Assembly (NCBI GenBank): GCA_016208495.1
Contig: JACQXX010000017.1
Coordinates: 38,587-102,586, forward strand
Direction: 5' to 3'
Source: Acidobacteriota bacterium
GTDB lineage: Bacteria > Acidobacteriota > Blastocatellia > Chloracidobacteriales > Chloracidobacteriaceae
Length of the DNA stretch: 64,000 bases
Made by a program: the position numbers and the translations under genes. The notes beneath the pieces are model-generated. The model was not told the origin of the DNA and did not search any database. It saw only the letters and a program-made list of their open reading frames with translations. Shown one piece after another: positions 35,948-44,213 of this stretch. Positions within the stretch are counted from its first letter, which is position 1, and each line of letters opens with the position of its first letter.

Positions 35948-36050
35948 ATATCAGTTTGTAGTCAGTAGTCAGTAGTCAGTCGTTCGTTAAGTTTATTTGG
36001 TTGAATCACTTGATTGTTCTTTAATCGGGGGACTCCATTGCAAATTGGTA
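35948..36050. mobile_element. Element A, full copy overlapping the 3' end of the YbbA-like gene
   Basis: 103 bp from ATATCAGTTT (35948) to AAATTGGTA (36050), with TAGTCAG tandem units in the left half. Read on the minus strand it matches the copy at 40441-40538 nearly throughout. The YbbA-like gene reads into it for 58 bases, so its last 18 residues and stop codon are element sequence. Confidence 0.8.
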
Positions 36051-36712
36051 GTATCTTCGATGACCCGGCCATCGCGGAGAGAGATTTTCCGATGGGCCAG
36101 GTCAGCCAGTTCGTGATTATGAGTGACCAGGACCAGCGTGGTGCCGCCTTCGCGGTTGAATCGGAGCAGCAATTCAATGATGTGTTCGCCGTTCTGGTTA
36201 TCGAGATTCCCCGTTGGTTCATCGGCCAGAAGGATCGGCGGATTGTTGGAAAAGGCGCGGGCGATGGCGATGCGTTGTTGTTCACCACCGGAAAGTTGAG
36301 ATGGGTAATGATGACCGCGATTTTCCAGCCCAACTTCGGCGAGTAATGCTTTGGCTCGCGCACTGGCCTGCTTGACTCCGGCAATTTCCATCGGCACCTG
36401 AATATTTTCGAGAGCTGTGAGCGATGGAATCAGGTGAAATGATTGAAAAACGAAGCCGATTTTTTCACCGCGCAACGCTGCAAGCTGGTCTTCGCCCAGG
36501 CGGGAAATGTTGGTTCCGTCCAGCAAAATATCCCCGGACGAAGGCGTATCCAATCCGGCGACGAGTCCAAGCAGGGTTGATTTCCCGCTTCCAGACGGGC
36601 CGACAATCGCAATAAACTGGCTTTGGGGGATTTCCAAATCGAGCGGATGCAGGATAGTGAGGGGTTGATTTCCGCTGGTGACTGTTTTCGAGACGTTCAA
36701 AAGCTGTATCAT
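35993..36712 (-). CDS. ABC transporter ATP-binding protein, YbbA/LolD-like
   Basis: 239 aa. Walker [11 protein letters not shown]-loop [10 protein letters not shown], signature [15 protein letters not shown] and Walker [13 protein letters not shown], all intact and typical of the LolD/MacB/YbbA group that works with FtsX-type permeases. It precedes the YbbP-like permease and is divergent from a TesA-like hydrolase, the same arrangement as E. coli ybbA-ybbP/tesA. The C-terminal tail (from about [12 protein letters not shown]) is encoded by element A and would not be expected in relatives. Confidence 0.92.
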   Translation of the reverse strand: MIQLLNVSKTVTSGNQPLTILHPLDLEIPQSQFIAIVGPSGSGKSTLLGLVAGLDTPSSGDILLDGTNISRLGEDQLAALRGEKIGFVFQSFHLIPSLTALENIQVPMEIAGVKQASARAKALLAEVGLENRGHHYPSQLSGGEQQRIAIARAFSNNPPILLADEPTGNLDNQNGEHIIELLLRFNREGGTTLVLVTHNHELADLAHRKISLRDGRVIEDTTNLQWSPPIKEQSSDSTK

Positions 36713-36755
36713 TGGGTCAAGTCAATCAAAAATCAAAATTGAAATGGGTGTGAAT

Positions 36756-37538
36756 ATGAAGCCATTGGGTTCAGGGTTCAGGGTTCAGGGTTCAGGGTTC
36801 AACGCCTTGCAGAGATTTCAACGCGTTAGCCTCATTCCTTGTGTGAGATTGGTATTTCTTTTTCTGGTTTGCGCTGCCACAGGATGCAGCACAAGCCCAC
36901 CGGTTGTGAAGGAAAACTCGCCGGCGACCAGTCCAAAACCTGCGGAAATGACCTTGCCCGGACCCGTTGGAAAGACAGTGGACCGTTCCAGTTTTCCAAA
37001 AATCGTGGCGCTTGGCGATAGCCTGACCGCCGGATATGGGTTGGAACGCTATCAGGCGTACCCGGCGTTGCTGCAAAAGAAGGTGGATGAAGCGGGCTTA
37101 CAGTTTGAAGTTATCAATGCTGGTGTTTCGGGTGATACTTCGGCTGGAGGCGTCCGCCGCCTTGACTGGGCGTTGGAAGGCAATGTGAAATTTGTGATTC
37201 TTGAACTGGGCGGCAACGATGGTTTGCGCGGTCTGCCACCAAAAGAACTCAAATCAAATTTATCGAAAATCATCGAGAAATCTCGCCAAAAGGGTGCGAC
37301 TGTTATTTTGACCGGGATGGAGTCGCCGCCCAATTTTGGACCCGATTATGTGAAAGAATTTCGAGCCGTGTATGGTGAACTGGCCAAAGAATACAACCTT
37401 CCATTCGTGCCATTTTTCCTGGATGGCGTCGCAGGTCGGGCTGAACTCAATCAACCGGACGGCATCCATCCTAACCCGGAAGGCACCCGGCAGGTGACTG
37501 AAAACGTGTGGAAGGTGATAGAACCTTTGGTAAAGTGA
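36756..37538 (+). CDS. GDSL-family arylesterase/lysophospholipase, TesA-like lipoprotein
   Basis: 260 aa. SGNH-hydrolase blocks are ALGDSLTAGYGL (Ser89), NAGVSGDTS, LELGGNDGLRG and DGIHPNPEG. The signal sequence (LVFLFLVCAATGC, lipidated Cys44) is preceded by an unusually long N-region encoded by a GGGTTCA tandem repeat. The start could be ATG 36744 or 36756, or GTG at 36843, which would give a normal-length signal; none has a strong ribosome site. It is divergent from the YbbA/YbbP-like pair as in E. coli. Expected periplasmic thioesterase or lysophospholipase activity. Confidence 0.88.
   Translation: MKPLGSGFRVQGSGFNALQRFQRVSLIPCVRLVFLFLVCAATGCSTSPPVVKENSPATSPKPAEMTLPGPVGKTVDRSSFPKIVALGDSLTAGYGLERYQAYPALLQKKVDEAGLQFEVINAGVSGDTSAGGVRRLDWALEGNVKFVILELGGNDGLRGLPPKELKSNLSKIIEKSRQKGATVILTGMESPPNFGPDYVKEFRAVYGELAKEYNLPFVPFFLDGVAGRAELNQPDGIHPNPEGTRQVTENVWKVIEPLVK
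36767..36800. repeat. GGGTTCA tandem repeat at the start of the TesA-like gene
   Basis: Nearly five exact GGGTTCA units. In the chosen frame they encode GSGFRVQGSGF upstream of the signal-peptide core. The family recurs at 20.9, 48.9, 49.1 and 63.9 kb. Confidence 0.8.
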
Positions 37539-37576
37539 GTGGAATTGAGCTTTTACAGAGTACAAAGGAGAAGGCA

Positions 37577-37801
37577 ATGAATCAGAATGCTATTCAGTCA
37601 GATCCTTCAATTATGATGGGAAAACCGGTCATCAAGGGAACTCGAATTACTGTCCAGTCAATTCTCGAGCGGTTTGCGGCTGGGGAAACCGAATCACAAA
37701 TTCTGGAAGCCTTTCCTCGATTGACTCAAGACGGTATCAGATCGGCTTTGGCGTATGCGGCTGAAAAGATGAGCGAACCAACCACGGAGCAAGCCGCATG
37801 A
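37577..37801 (+). CDS. DUF433 antitoxin
   Basis: 74 aa. The DUF433 signature is IMMGKPVIKGTRITVQSILE with AGETESQILEAFPRLT, a small helix-turn-helix protein usually paired with a DUF5615 PIN-like nuclease. AAAGGAG lies upstream of the ATG at 37577; the longer frame from 37508 overlaps the hydrolase gene and is rejected. It overlaps the toxin by four bases (ATGA), so the two are translationally coupled and the antitoxin is first, as usual for type II pairs. Confidence 0.93.
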   Translation: MNQNAIQSDPSIMMGKPVIKGTRITVQSILERFAAGETESQILEAFPRLTQDGIRSALAYAAEKMSEPTTEQAA

Positions 37802-38142
37802 AGTTTGTGGGGGATGAAAGCGTTGAATCGCAAATTATTGAACGTCTCCGTTTTGATGGGCATGAAGTCTGGTATGTGGCGGAGATGAATCCAGGCATTT
37901 CTGATGATGAAGTTCTTCAAACCGCCAATACCTTTGGTTGTATACTCATCACTGGTGATAAAGATTTTGGCGAGTTAGTTTTTCGGGAGAAGAAAGTTCA
38001 CCAGGGTGTTTTGTTGTTGAGGTTAACCGGGATTACAAATCAATCGAAAGCAGAAATTGTTTCAGCCGTTATCATCTCCAACCAGGACCAGTTAGCGGGT
38101 GCTTTTTCTGTGATTACTCCAGGCGGATTGAGGCACCGATAA
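37798..38142 (+). CDS. DUF5615 PIN-like toxin
   Basis: 114 aa. MKFVGDESVESQIIERLR with an acidic residue pair near the N-terminus, then SDDEVLQTANTFGCILITGDKDFGELV, are the acidic active-site blocks of the Mut7-C/DUF5615 PIN-like family, predicted RNases. It is coupled to the DUF433 antitoxin through an ATGA overlap. The following gene starts 6 bp after its stop without its own ribosome site, so it is probably translated from the same mRNA. Confidence 0.92.
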   Translation: MKFVGDESVESQIIERLRFDGHEVWYVAEMNPGISDDEVLQTANTFGCILITGDKDFGELVFREKKVHQGVLLLRLTGITNQSKAEIVSAVIISNQDQLAGAFSVITPGGLRHR

Positions 38143-38148
38143 AACCCC

Positions 38149-39408
38149 ATGGACCAACCGACGTTTCAGATTGCCCGAACCACCCATGCGCGACGATGCG
38201 AAATCTGCCACCAGAGCGATTGTTTTGACCGGGTGCAGGAAGTTTGTTCGCGGTGTAGCGGTACAGCAGAAAAAGCTGTCATTCATTTACAAGATCAAGC
38301 TGGGGTAACTCCTCGCATTCTGTGGCAAGAACTGGTTTCTATTCGACCAACAAATGCGGTTAACGGTTTTATTTGCGGGGTCAAATTTGCCGTTTGGTGT
38401 ACCTTTTGGATTGCCCCGACCTTTTTAGTCATGGTAAGTCATAAAACATCTGAGTGTTTTTTTGGCTTGCGCCATTACCAACCAAATCCAGTAAGAGGGT
38501 CTACCGCTCTCCTGAGCTTTATTTTTATTGGATTGATTTTTACTGTTTCAAGCGGTTTGGCAGGATTATTTTGGGGGTGGATTTTTTCAATTTGGGAAAA
38601 ATATGACAAAGAATGGGAAGCATTCTGTGGGAAGAAAAAACAAGCAAGACACCAGAAGAGAAATCTCTCCCCAGTCTCACCCGCTATGTCCTGTGACCTT
38701 GAACGACTCTATGGCGAGGTTGTCACCCAGCTTCCAACGGTAACCGATGGGAGCGAGGAATTTGTTGTCTCGTGGGAAACTCTGGCTGCTCCACCAGAGA
38801 AACTCGCAACCGACCAGATCATTGTGGTGAAGACAGAGCATCACTATGGTTCATTTCGCAATGATTTGCTCTATTTCAAAGCGCACAAGGGTACTTTTCG
38901 GCAGCTTGGAATTTTAATTCTGGCGACGATTTTCCAGCCCAGACCAATGACCGTTCGGTTAGAGTTTTTGCATCCAGTCAGTCAGATTCGTGAGTTTCGG
39001 ATTGAAAATAATTTCCGTGAGCTGAAAAGACTCACTGGTGGTTTTCACACTCAGCCAAAAGCCTTTGCATACTGGCCAGAACGGCCAACAGGGAAAGCCA
39101 GGTATTTGCAGAGTTTTTGCCATCACTGTAACTGGAATTTGCCGGACTTTGCTCTGACCAACCAGAAACAACGTCTATTGACTGAGTCAGACTGGCAAAA
39201 CCGGGATGTGGTTTTGGGCTGTGGCACCGACGAAGGAAGCGCCAATTTTGCCGAATTACTGCTCAACTTTGGCTTGCCTGACAACGAGCAGACCGAACTT
39301 GTCCTTGAAGGAACCGGCGGAAATCGGCGGGTTGCTGAAACCAGCGCCGAAGTAACCTTGATTCTTCCTGGTCACACCTTTTGGATTGATGAAGAGTGGC
39401 GGCGATAA
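38149..39408 (+). CDS. Zinc-ribbon/membrane protein, long paralogue (copy 1 of 3)
   Basis: 419 aa. The N-terminus MDQPTFQIARTTHARRCEIC, with a second pair in EVCSRCS, forms a C-x2-C...C-x2-C zinc-ribbon-like module. Two membrane helices follow (about 75-100 and 118-150, ending GLAGLFWGWIFSIWE). A long C-terminal part (about 180-419) includes one further CHHC motif and a Trp-rich end; I do not recognise it. The first 111 bp are almost identical to copies 2 and 3, while the rest is divergent. It starts 6 bp after the toxin stop and lacks the GGAGG ribosome site of the other copies. Function unknown. Confidence 0.82.
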   Translation: MDQPTFQIARTTHARRCEICHQSDCFDRVQEVCSRCSGTAEKAVIHLQDQAGVTPRILWQELVSIRPTNAVNGFICGVKFAVWCTFWIAPTFLVMVSHKTSECFFGLRHYQPNPVRGSTALLSFIFIGLIFTVSSGLAGLFWGWIFSIWEKYDKEWEAFCGKKKQARHQKRNLSPVSPAMSCDLERLYGEVVTQLPTVTDGSEEFVVSWETLAAPPEKLATDQIIVVKTEHHYGSFRNDLLYFKAHKGTFRQLGILILATIFQPRPMTVRLEFLHPVSQIREFRIENNFRELKRLTGGFHTQPKAFAYWPERPTGKARYLQSFCHHCNWNLPDFALTNQKQRLLTESDWQNRDVVLGCGTDEGSANFAELLLNFGLPDNEQTELVLEGTGGNRRVAETSAEVTLILPGHTFWIDEEWRR

Positions 39409-39425
39409 GCTCTGGAGGAAACCCC

Positions 39426-39866
39426 ATGGACCAACCGACGTTTCAGATTGCCCGAACCACCCATGCGCGACGGTGCGAAATCTGCCACCAGAGCGATTGC
39501 TTTGACCCGGTGCAGGAAGTTTGTTCGCGCTGTAGCAGTGTAGTGGAAGACACTGTCGTTCATTCAGAAGGTCAAATAAGTAAAACTTCTCGATTTTCAC
39601 TGCAAGGTTTTATTCTTCCCAAACCAACAACTGCTTTTCGAGGGTTTTTATATGGAGTTGGGTGTGCGTTCCTGCTATCTCCATTTGTAGCTTACCTGAT
39701 GACATCAGGGCTCATTTACTGCCATCACAGGAATTATGAATTCAGTATTTTAGAGCTTTTATCGGCAAGTGTTATAGTTGGTTCACTCATGGCACTCCCT
39801 GGTGGCTTAGTTGGACTATTTTGGGGAGCGACCTTCGGAATTATGAAGGAATATGACGAAGAGTGA
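39426..39866 (+). CDS. Zinc-ribbon/membrane protein, short paralogue (copy 2 of 3)
   Basis: 146 aa. Same N-terminal zinc-ribbon (RRCEICHQSDC, EVCSRCS) and the two-helix region (PTTAFRGFLYGVGCAFLLSP, GGLVGLFWGATFGI), then it stops where copy 1 continues into its large C-terminal domain. Across the first 111 bp it differs from copy 3 by three bases, then diverges abruptly. ATG 39426 follows TGGAGGAAACCCC. It starts 17 bp after the copy 1 stop. Probably a partial duplication or a membrane-only variant. Confidence 0.8.
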   Translation: MDQPTFQIARTTHARRCEICHQSDCFDPVQEVCSRCSSVVEDTVVHSEGQISKTSRFSLQGFILPKPTTAFRGFLYGVGCAFLLSPFVAYLMTSGLIYCHHRNYEFSILELLSASVIVGSLMALPGGLVGLFWGATFGIMKEYDEE

Positions 39867-39892
39867 AAGTTATACGCTTTGGAGGAAACCCC

Positions 39893-40414
39893 ATGGACCA
39901 ACCGACGTTTCAGATTGCCCGAACCACCCATGCGCGACGATGCGAAATCTGCCACCAGAGCGATTGTTTTGACCCGGTGCAGGAAGTTTGTTCGCGGTGT
40001 AGCAGTACTTCGGTTGACCTGACCACCAACACGGAACACCAAACAGCCAAACCTTCGATTTTTATTGATCAGGGGTTTGTTTTCATTAAACCGACAACAA
40101 CTTTTCGAGGATTTTTAACAGGAATCAAGGTTGGCTTACGCATATCCCCATTCTTTTTAGGTGTAGTCTTTTGGGGTTTTGTTTCTCTTTCACATGGTCA
40201 TCATGCTGCTCCTCAACCAAGGCTACAATACTGGTTCGAGCTGGCAGTAAGTATGGCCCTGGTTATCATGTTTTTAACTTTCGTGGGCGGGATGGCCGGA
40301 TTATTTTGGGGCTGGATTTTTTCGATTTGGGAAATCTCTGACGAAGCGTGGGAAGCGAAATTTGGGAAGAAAACAGAGGCACGGAGCCCTGGGAGAAATC
40401 GGTCTTTTTCTTAG
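39893..40414 (+). CDS. Zinc-ribbon/membrane protein, short paralogue (copy 3 of 3)
   Basis: 173 aa. Zinc-ribbon and two-helix layout as in copy 2 (PTTTFRGFLTGIKVGLRISP, GGMAGLFWGWIFSIWE), with a longer His-rich loop (SHGHHAAPQPRLQYW) and a short basic C-terminus (GKKTEARSPGRNRSFS). The first 111 bp differ from copy 1 by a single base. TTGGAGGAAACCCC precedes the ATG at 39893. It ends 26 bp before a full element A. Function unknown. Confidence 0.8.
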   Translation: MDQPTFQIARTTHARRCEICHQSDCFDPVQEVCSRCSSTSVDLTTNTEHQTAKPSIFIDQGFVFIKPTTTFRGFLTGIKVGLRISPFFLGVVFWGFVSLSHGHHAAPQPRLQYWFELAVSMALVIMFLTFVGGMAGLFWGWIFSIWEISDEAWEAKFGKKTEARSPGRNRSFS

Positions 40415-40440
40415 CCCCAGTCTCCGTGCCTAATCTGAGT

Positions 40441-40538
40441 ATACCAATTTGCAATGAAACCCTCGTGATTAGAAGACAGTCAAGTGATTCAACCAAGTAA
40501 ACTTAGTGAACTACTGACTACTGACTACAAACTGGTAT
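40441..40538. mobile_element. Element A, full reference copy
   Basis: 98 bp bounded by ATACCAATTT (40441) and AAACTGGTAT (40538). The right half contains the ACTGACT tandem units. The right end supplies part of the TAA stop of the minus-strand gene ending at 40538. This is the cleanest copy for defining the family. Confidence 0.82.
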
Positions 40539-41296
40539 TAGTGCCGTTTGGCTCTTTTGAGCACGTATTTTTTTCCATTGAACACAAGACGGCTTTCATT
40601 GAATTCGCCCCCGCCTACGAAAACGAGCCTGATATTCTTGACTCCGTTGGTCTTTGTTTTGAGCACATCAAAACCGGCGCCCTGCGCGGCCATAATCACT
40701 TTGTATCCTTTTGGAGAGTTTAAGAGTGCCCAAAATACCCCATTGCTGGCACCAAAACTGCAATCACCGTTGTTGCTTTCAATGGCCAGGAGGTCAATCA
40801 ATCCGTCATCATTGAGGTCAATTTCAGAACAAATCAATTCAAGCCTGATTAAATCTCTTAGGAGCTGGACGGTTACTCGTTCATTGTTATGAAAACAGTT
40901 GAGAAAGTCTTCCAAGGTTTCTTCGGTGGTAATCAGGGCTTTGATGGCTGAGTCAGGGATTGGAACCGGGTGAACCACACGTGGCTCTTCGCCCTCGTTT
41001 GCAAAGGATGTTTGAGGGGCGCCTCGAAAAGACCCACGATGTTTTGGATTATGTGGTTCCAGGATATGCAGGTATTTTTCAAAGGATTTGATGTACTGCG
41101 AAGGTTCAGACATATCCCAAATTGCTTCAAATTCAGGATCGTACTCTGGAAAATATTCTGGGATAGGAGTTTGTTCGGGTTGTATTTCTGCTAACCTTGG
41201 CTCCAGTTGTCCCTCTGGCAAAAGCACAGTTACGAAATGGAGTGCGCCAAAAAGCAAGCCCAAAAAGCACAATAAAATAAAGAGAGGACGCTTCAT
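40538..41296 (-). CDS. Membrane-anchored protein of unknown function, partner of the lysozyme-like gene
   Basis: 252 aa. A single N-terminal anchor (MKRPLFILLCFLGLLFGAL) is followed by an acidic, Pro-rich linker (TPIPEYFPEYDPEFEAIW) and a C-terminal domain with IDLNDDGLIDLLAIES, an FG-GAP/EF-hand-like calcium motif, and CSFGASNGVFWALL. No family is recognised. It starts 5 bp after the lysozyme-like gene, so the two form an operon and the product may be its periplasmic inhibitor or anchor (inference). The TAA stop overlaps element A. Confidence 0.78.
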   Translation of the reverse strand: MKRPLFILLCFLGLLFGALHFVTVLLPEGQLEPRLAEIQPEQTPIPEYFPEYDPEFEAIWDMSEPSQYIKSFEKYLHILEPHNPKHRGSFRGAPQTSFANEGEEPRVVHPVPIPDSAIKALITTEETLEDFLNCFHNNERVTVQLLRDLIRLELICSEIDLNDDGLIDLLAIESNNGDCSFGASNGVFWALLNSPKGYKVIMAAQGAGFDVLKTKTNGVKNIRLVFVGGGEFNESRLVFNGKKYVLKRAKRH

Positions 41297-41301
41297 ATTT
41301 T

Positions 41302-42204
41302 TTACCCGTCTAAATAGCTAAACCGGTTCAAGTTCTGTTTTAAAGCACCAATAAATTCGTCCATCGATTTTGGGTGCTGGTTGTAAGGGGATTCTGGAAA
41401 ACTGGCCCAGGTGTGATTACCTCTTCGGACTGCAGTTGAATATTCTCCAAGGAGTAAAGGGCGGATCATTTTCTTTTCAATAAATTTGCCGACAACCGCA
41501 ATATCTTGTGACCATGGGCCAAAATCGGTTAACCAATATGGCTTTCTCATTTCTTCCCAGGTCTCATGCAAAAATTGGTAGCGACCGGCTGCGGTACTGA
41601 GTTTTTCACCTTTTGCCCATTCAATGTATATTTCTGGATGCCGATCCAACGAAATTGGCACTTCTTTACTGTGTTGACCAATAAATTTCTGATATTTCGA
41701 GATCGGCGTTTTAATGACTTTTCCATTGACTAATTTGTGATAATTGTCGTTTGTTCCCTCAGCCCAGGCAGTAGTTTCCATCATCGCTCTTACTTCAGGG
41801 AGTTTCATCAAATCAACTGCGTTTTGTGGCGTCTGTGTCGTACATTGGATGTCCATGACCAGGGCTGAAAGCTTCTGAATTGTAGGTCCATTCTGCAGAA
41901 CCACCGTTTGTTGCCGTTCGGCACCCTGAATGTTCTGATTTTTTTGGAATGCAGCAATCAATTGAACAAAATACCCGCCATCATTGATTCCATTTTCATC
42001 AATGGAGGTTTGGTATGGACGAAGCTCATATGGATTGTGCCTCAAAAGAAAATTGAACATCTTTTGCAGTTTACGAATGTCCGCCATCGCGTTAGCCAGA
42101 TTGAGTTTTTGATTCGCAGGTTTGTTCATTCCAACGGATTGAAGGAATGGGACCTTAACCATTTTACCGTTGACGACTGATTTGACCGAATAGTATTTGG
42201 CCAT
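41302..42204 (-). CDS. Lysozyme-like peptidoglycan hydrolase (lambda endolysin/GH104-like) with N-terminal domain
   Basis: 300 aa. Residues about 140-300 carry the lytic-transglycosylase signature: TAWAEGTNDNYHKLV (catalytic Glu candidate), STAAGRYQFLHETWEEM and GNHTWASFPESPYNQH, as in phage lambda endolysin relatives. Residues about 1-130 are a separate domain with repeated Leu/Asn-rich helices (ADIRKLQKMFNFLLRHNPYE, GGYFVQLIAAFQKNQ), perhaps cell-wall binding. There is no signal peptide, so release would need a holin, a secretion system or lysis. No phage genes are nearby. The next gene, a membrane-anchored protein, starts 5 bp downstream. Confidence 0.82.
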   Translation of the reverse strand: MAKYYSVKSVVNGKMVKVPFLQSVGMNKPANQKLNLANAMADIRKLQKMFNFLLRHNPYELRPYQTSIDENGINDGGYFVQLIAAFQKNQNIQGAERQQTVVLQNGPTIQKLSALVMDIQCTTQTPQNAVDLMKLPEVRAMMETTAWAEGTNDNYHKLVNGKVIKTPISKYQKFIGQHSKEVPISLDRHPEIYIEWAKGEKLSTAAGRYQFLHETWEEMRKPYWLTDFGPWSQDIAVVGKFIEKKMIRPLLLGEYSTAVRRGNHTWASFPESPYNQHPKSMDEFIGALKQNLNRFSYLDG

Positions 42205-42424
42205 AAAGACATTGCACCTTTTCGGAATTAATTTTGGACACTTCAGTACTCAATTCCTGTGCCAGTCGCTGAGTTGGAATTTGTTTTCTCTGTAAGTTGC
42301 TGAAAAAAAGAACTTTAACTGAAGGTTATTTCGTGGAGGTTTTGGCTTAATCCAGGTTGGATTTAATTGATCTTCTTGAAATTAAATTAAATGAAGCCAA
42401 TCTGCGCTTGCTTCACAAAAGCAA
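42205..42424. other. Spacer between the lysozyme-like gene and the ABC-2 operon terminator
   Basis: AT-rich; should contain the promoter of the lysozyme-like gene. A site at 42249-42264 resembles sigma-54 (TGGCACAGGAATTGAG on the minus strand) but lacks the -12 GC. No repeats. Confidence 0.4.
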
Positions 42425-42448
42425 AAAGGCGACTTTGCAGCCGCCTTT
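42425..42448 (-). terminator. Intrinsic terminator of the ABC-2 transporter operon
   Basis: Stem AAAGGCG / CGCCTTT extended by CT/AG, followed on the minus strand by TTTTTGCTTTTG. It lies 30 bp past the permease stop. Confidence 0.78.
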
Positions 42449-42477
42449 CCAGATAACCAGTGAATATTCAGAGCCAA

Positions 42478-44076
42478 TCAGACTTGTTCTTTCCATTTTC
42501 TGCCAAAGAACGCCAGCACCAGCATTCCAAATGCGATTCCGGCATAAGTAGCCTGGACCGCTGGAGTTGCCACTCCATACCAGCCAGCAAAATCCAGGGC
42601 CGGCATTTTGCTTCCACTGTTAATCGCCAGATACCAGACAAAGAAAAAGAGACAGGTAAATGTTTTGGGGTTTTCGGTCAAAATCCCCAGGCAGGTCGTC
42701 GAAGCCGCCAGCCAGACAGATCCGATAGCGAGTGACATGGCTGCCGATGGCGCCGCAAACACCAGTTTCACCAGTGGAATGATGGTAAAACACAGCACCA
42801 GCAGGAGTGTTGAGGCAAATTTCACGGCGACAAACTGTTCCCGGATATGCGGAGTTGCCAGGAAAAGTCCCAACGTACCTGAGCGACGATCCCGCGTTGA
42901 TACATCGGCAATCAGTAAAATCACCACGGCACACAGCAACGGCAAGACTCCGGCCTGGAGTTTGCCCACCGGGCTGACCAGCGCTGCCACCCCGAGGCCG
43001 ACCATCAACAACAGGCTCATCGGGTTTAATCGCAATGTCAAAAAGAATTCGGTCAAAATGGAATTCCCCAGCGTCGGCCCATGTGTGATTGATTGAAGAC
43101 GTTCCATCAGACCAACCATCCGACCGGTCAACGGTTTGACCAGTTCATTGATTTTGGCAAGCCACGAGTTTTTTGATTTCTGAGTTGAGGCTTTGAGCTT
43201 CGCCGGGTTAAACCGATGAAAAACCAATAACACAATCCCAAGCAACACAAGCGGAAGCAAGGTTGAACTCAGCCAGGGCAGCACAAACCCAGCCTGAAAC
43301 GAAAACCCTGGAAAAACCACCGTCGCCAGATTTGGATCAAACTCAGCCGCCCCAATCGAAACCGACTCGGTTTGAAAGACAAACTGGAGTTGTCGAATCA
43401 CCATCGTCATGCTGTAGACATCAAAATAAGCCGTGAAATGGGGTTTTCCAGTTTTGTCTGAAGTCGCCATCCCAATCGCCGGAACGGTAATCGTCACCAG
43501 CCACACCAGGAAATAGACGCCGCTGCCAAGTTTTCCAGACAAAAGGGGAATTGATTCAAATGTAATGGCCAGCACCGACACAAACACCACCATCGGCAGC
43601 AGAATGAACGCATAATGAGTCACAAAAACCAGTGGTTCCAGTGGGGCTTCACCCCGAATCAATTGCATCACCATCGAACTGGCCGCAAATCCGGAAATGA
43701 TCGTTCCCAGAAAAGCACAATTGCCCAGGAATTTCCCAATCAGATATTCCCAGTTATGAACGGCGGTCGAGGCAATCACAAACCCGGTTCGGGTCTGGAT
43801 ATCACGACCAATCGTGTTGCTGGTGAGATAGAACCCAAAGAATCCAAGCAAAAATGCGCCGAGCATCCCCGTTCCAACCGCCAGAAACGCTGAATTATAG
43901 AGTGCCCGGTGACCGTCAAACTGACCCAGAGCGTTGCCAGTTGCCGGGTCTGGAATAAACTGATAGGCCGCCACACACAGCACCAGAAACAAAAAAATAG
44001 TTGATGTCCGGCGAAGCCGAATGAGTAAATCAGTTGTAATAATTGTTCGAATTCGAGTCAAACTTTCAGTATTCAT
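42478..44076 (-). CDS. ABC-2 type transporter permease
   Basis: 532 aa with about twelve membrane helices in two sets (IFLFLVLCVAAYQFI, GTGMLGAFLLGFFGFYL, LLPMVVFVSVLAITF and so on), joined by a hydrophilic linker near 290-330 (KASTQKSKNSWLAKINELVK). It is about twice the length of a simple ABC-2 permease, so it may be a fused double permease. Read on the minus strand, the ATPase gene (start 45149, stop 44214) is upstream and the permease begins 137 bp later, suggesting one ABC exporter operon, interrupted by a partial element A. Substrate unknown. Confidence 0.85.
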   Translation of the reverse strand: MNTESLTRIRTIITTDLLIRLRRTSTIFLFLVLCVAAYQFIPDPATGNALGQFDGHRALYNSAFLAVGTGMLGAFLLGFFGFYLTSNTIGRDIQTRTGFVIASTAVHNWEYLIGKFLGNCAFLGTIISGFAASSMVMQLIRGEAPLEPLVFVTHYAFILLPMVVFVSVLAITFESIPLLSGKLGSGVYFLVWLVTITVPAIGMATSDKTGKPHFTAYFDVYSMTMVIRQLQFVFQTESVSIGAAEFDPNLATVVFPGFSFQAGFVLPWLSSTLLPLVLLGIVLLVFHRFNPAKLKASTQKSKNSWLAKINELVKPLTGRMVGLMERLQSITHGPTLGNSILTEFFLTLRLNPMSLLLMVGLGVAALVSPVGKLQAGVLPLLCAVVILLIADVSTRDRRSGTLGLFLATPHIREQFVAVKFASTLLLVLCFTIIPLVKLVFAAPSAAMSLAIGSVWLAASTTCLGILTENPKTFTCLFFFVWYLAINSGSKMPALDFAGWYGVATPAVQATYAGIAFGMLVLAFFGRKWKEQV

Positions 44077-44087
44077 AAGATATGAGT

Positions 44088-44160
44088 CAGTAGTCAGTAG
44101 TCAGTAGTCAGTCGTTCGCTAAATTCATTTGACTGAATAACGTGCCTGTTTTTTTAATCC
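44088..44160. mobile_element. Element A, degenerate partial copy
   Basis: ATATGAGTCAGTAGTCAGTA (44088 on) with four TAGTCAG units and a GTTCGCTAAATTCATTTGAC block similar to the left half of the copy at 35948. The other end is not recognisable. Located inside the ABC-2 operon. Confidence 0.5.
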
Positions 44161-44213
44161 AGGTGATTCAGGAACCGCTTGTCTTCAGCCCGATGTCTTC
44201 AGCCCTACCGGGC

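Noticed and set aside
42249..42264. Sigma-54 promoter for the lysozyme-like gene
   Set aside because: TGGCAC is present but the -12 element is TTGAG instead of TTGC, and the GC is essential.
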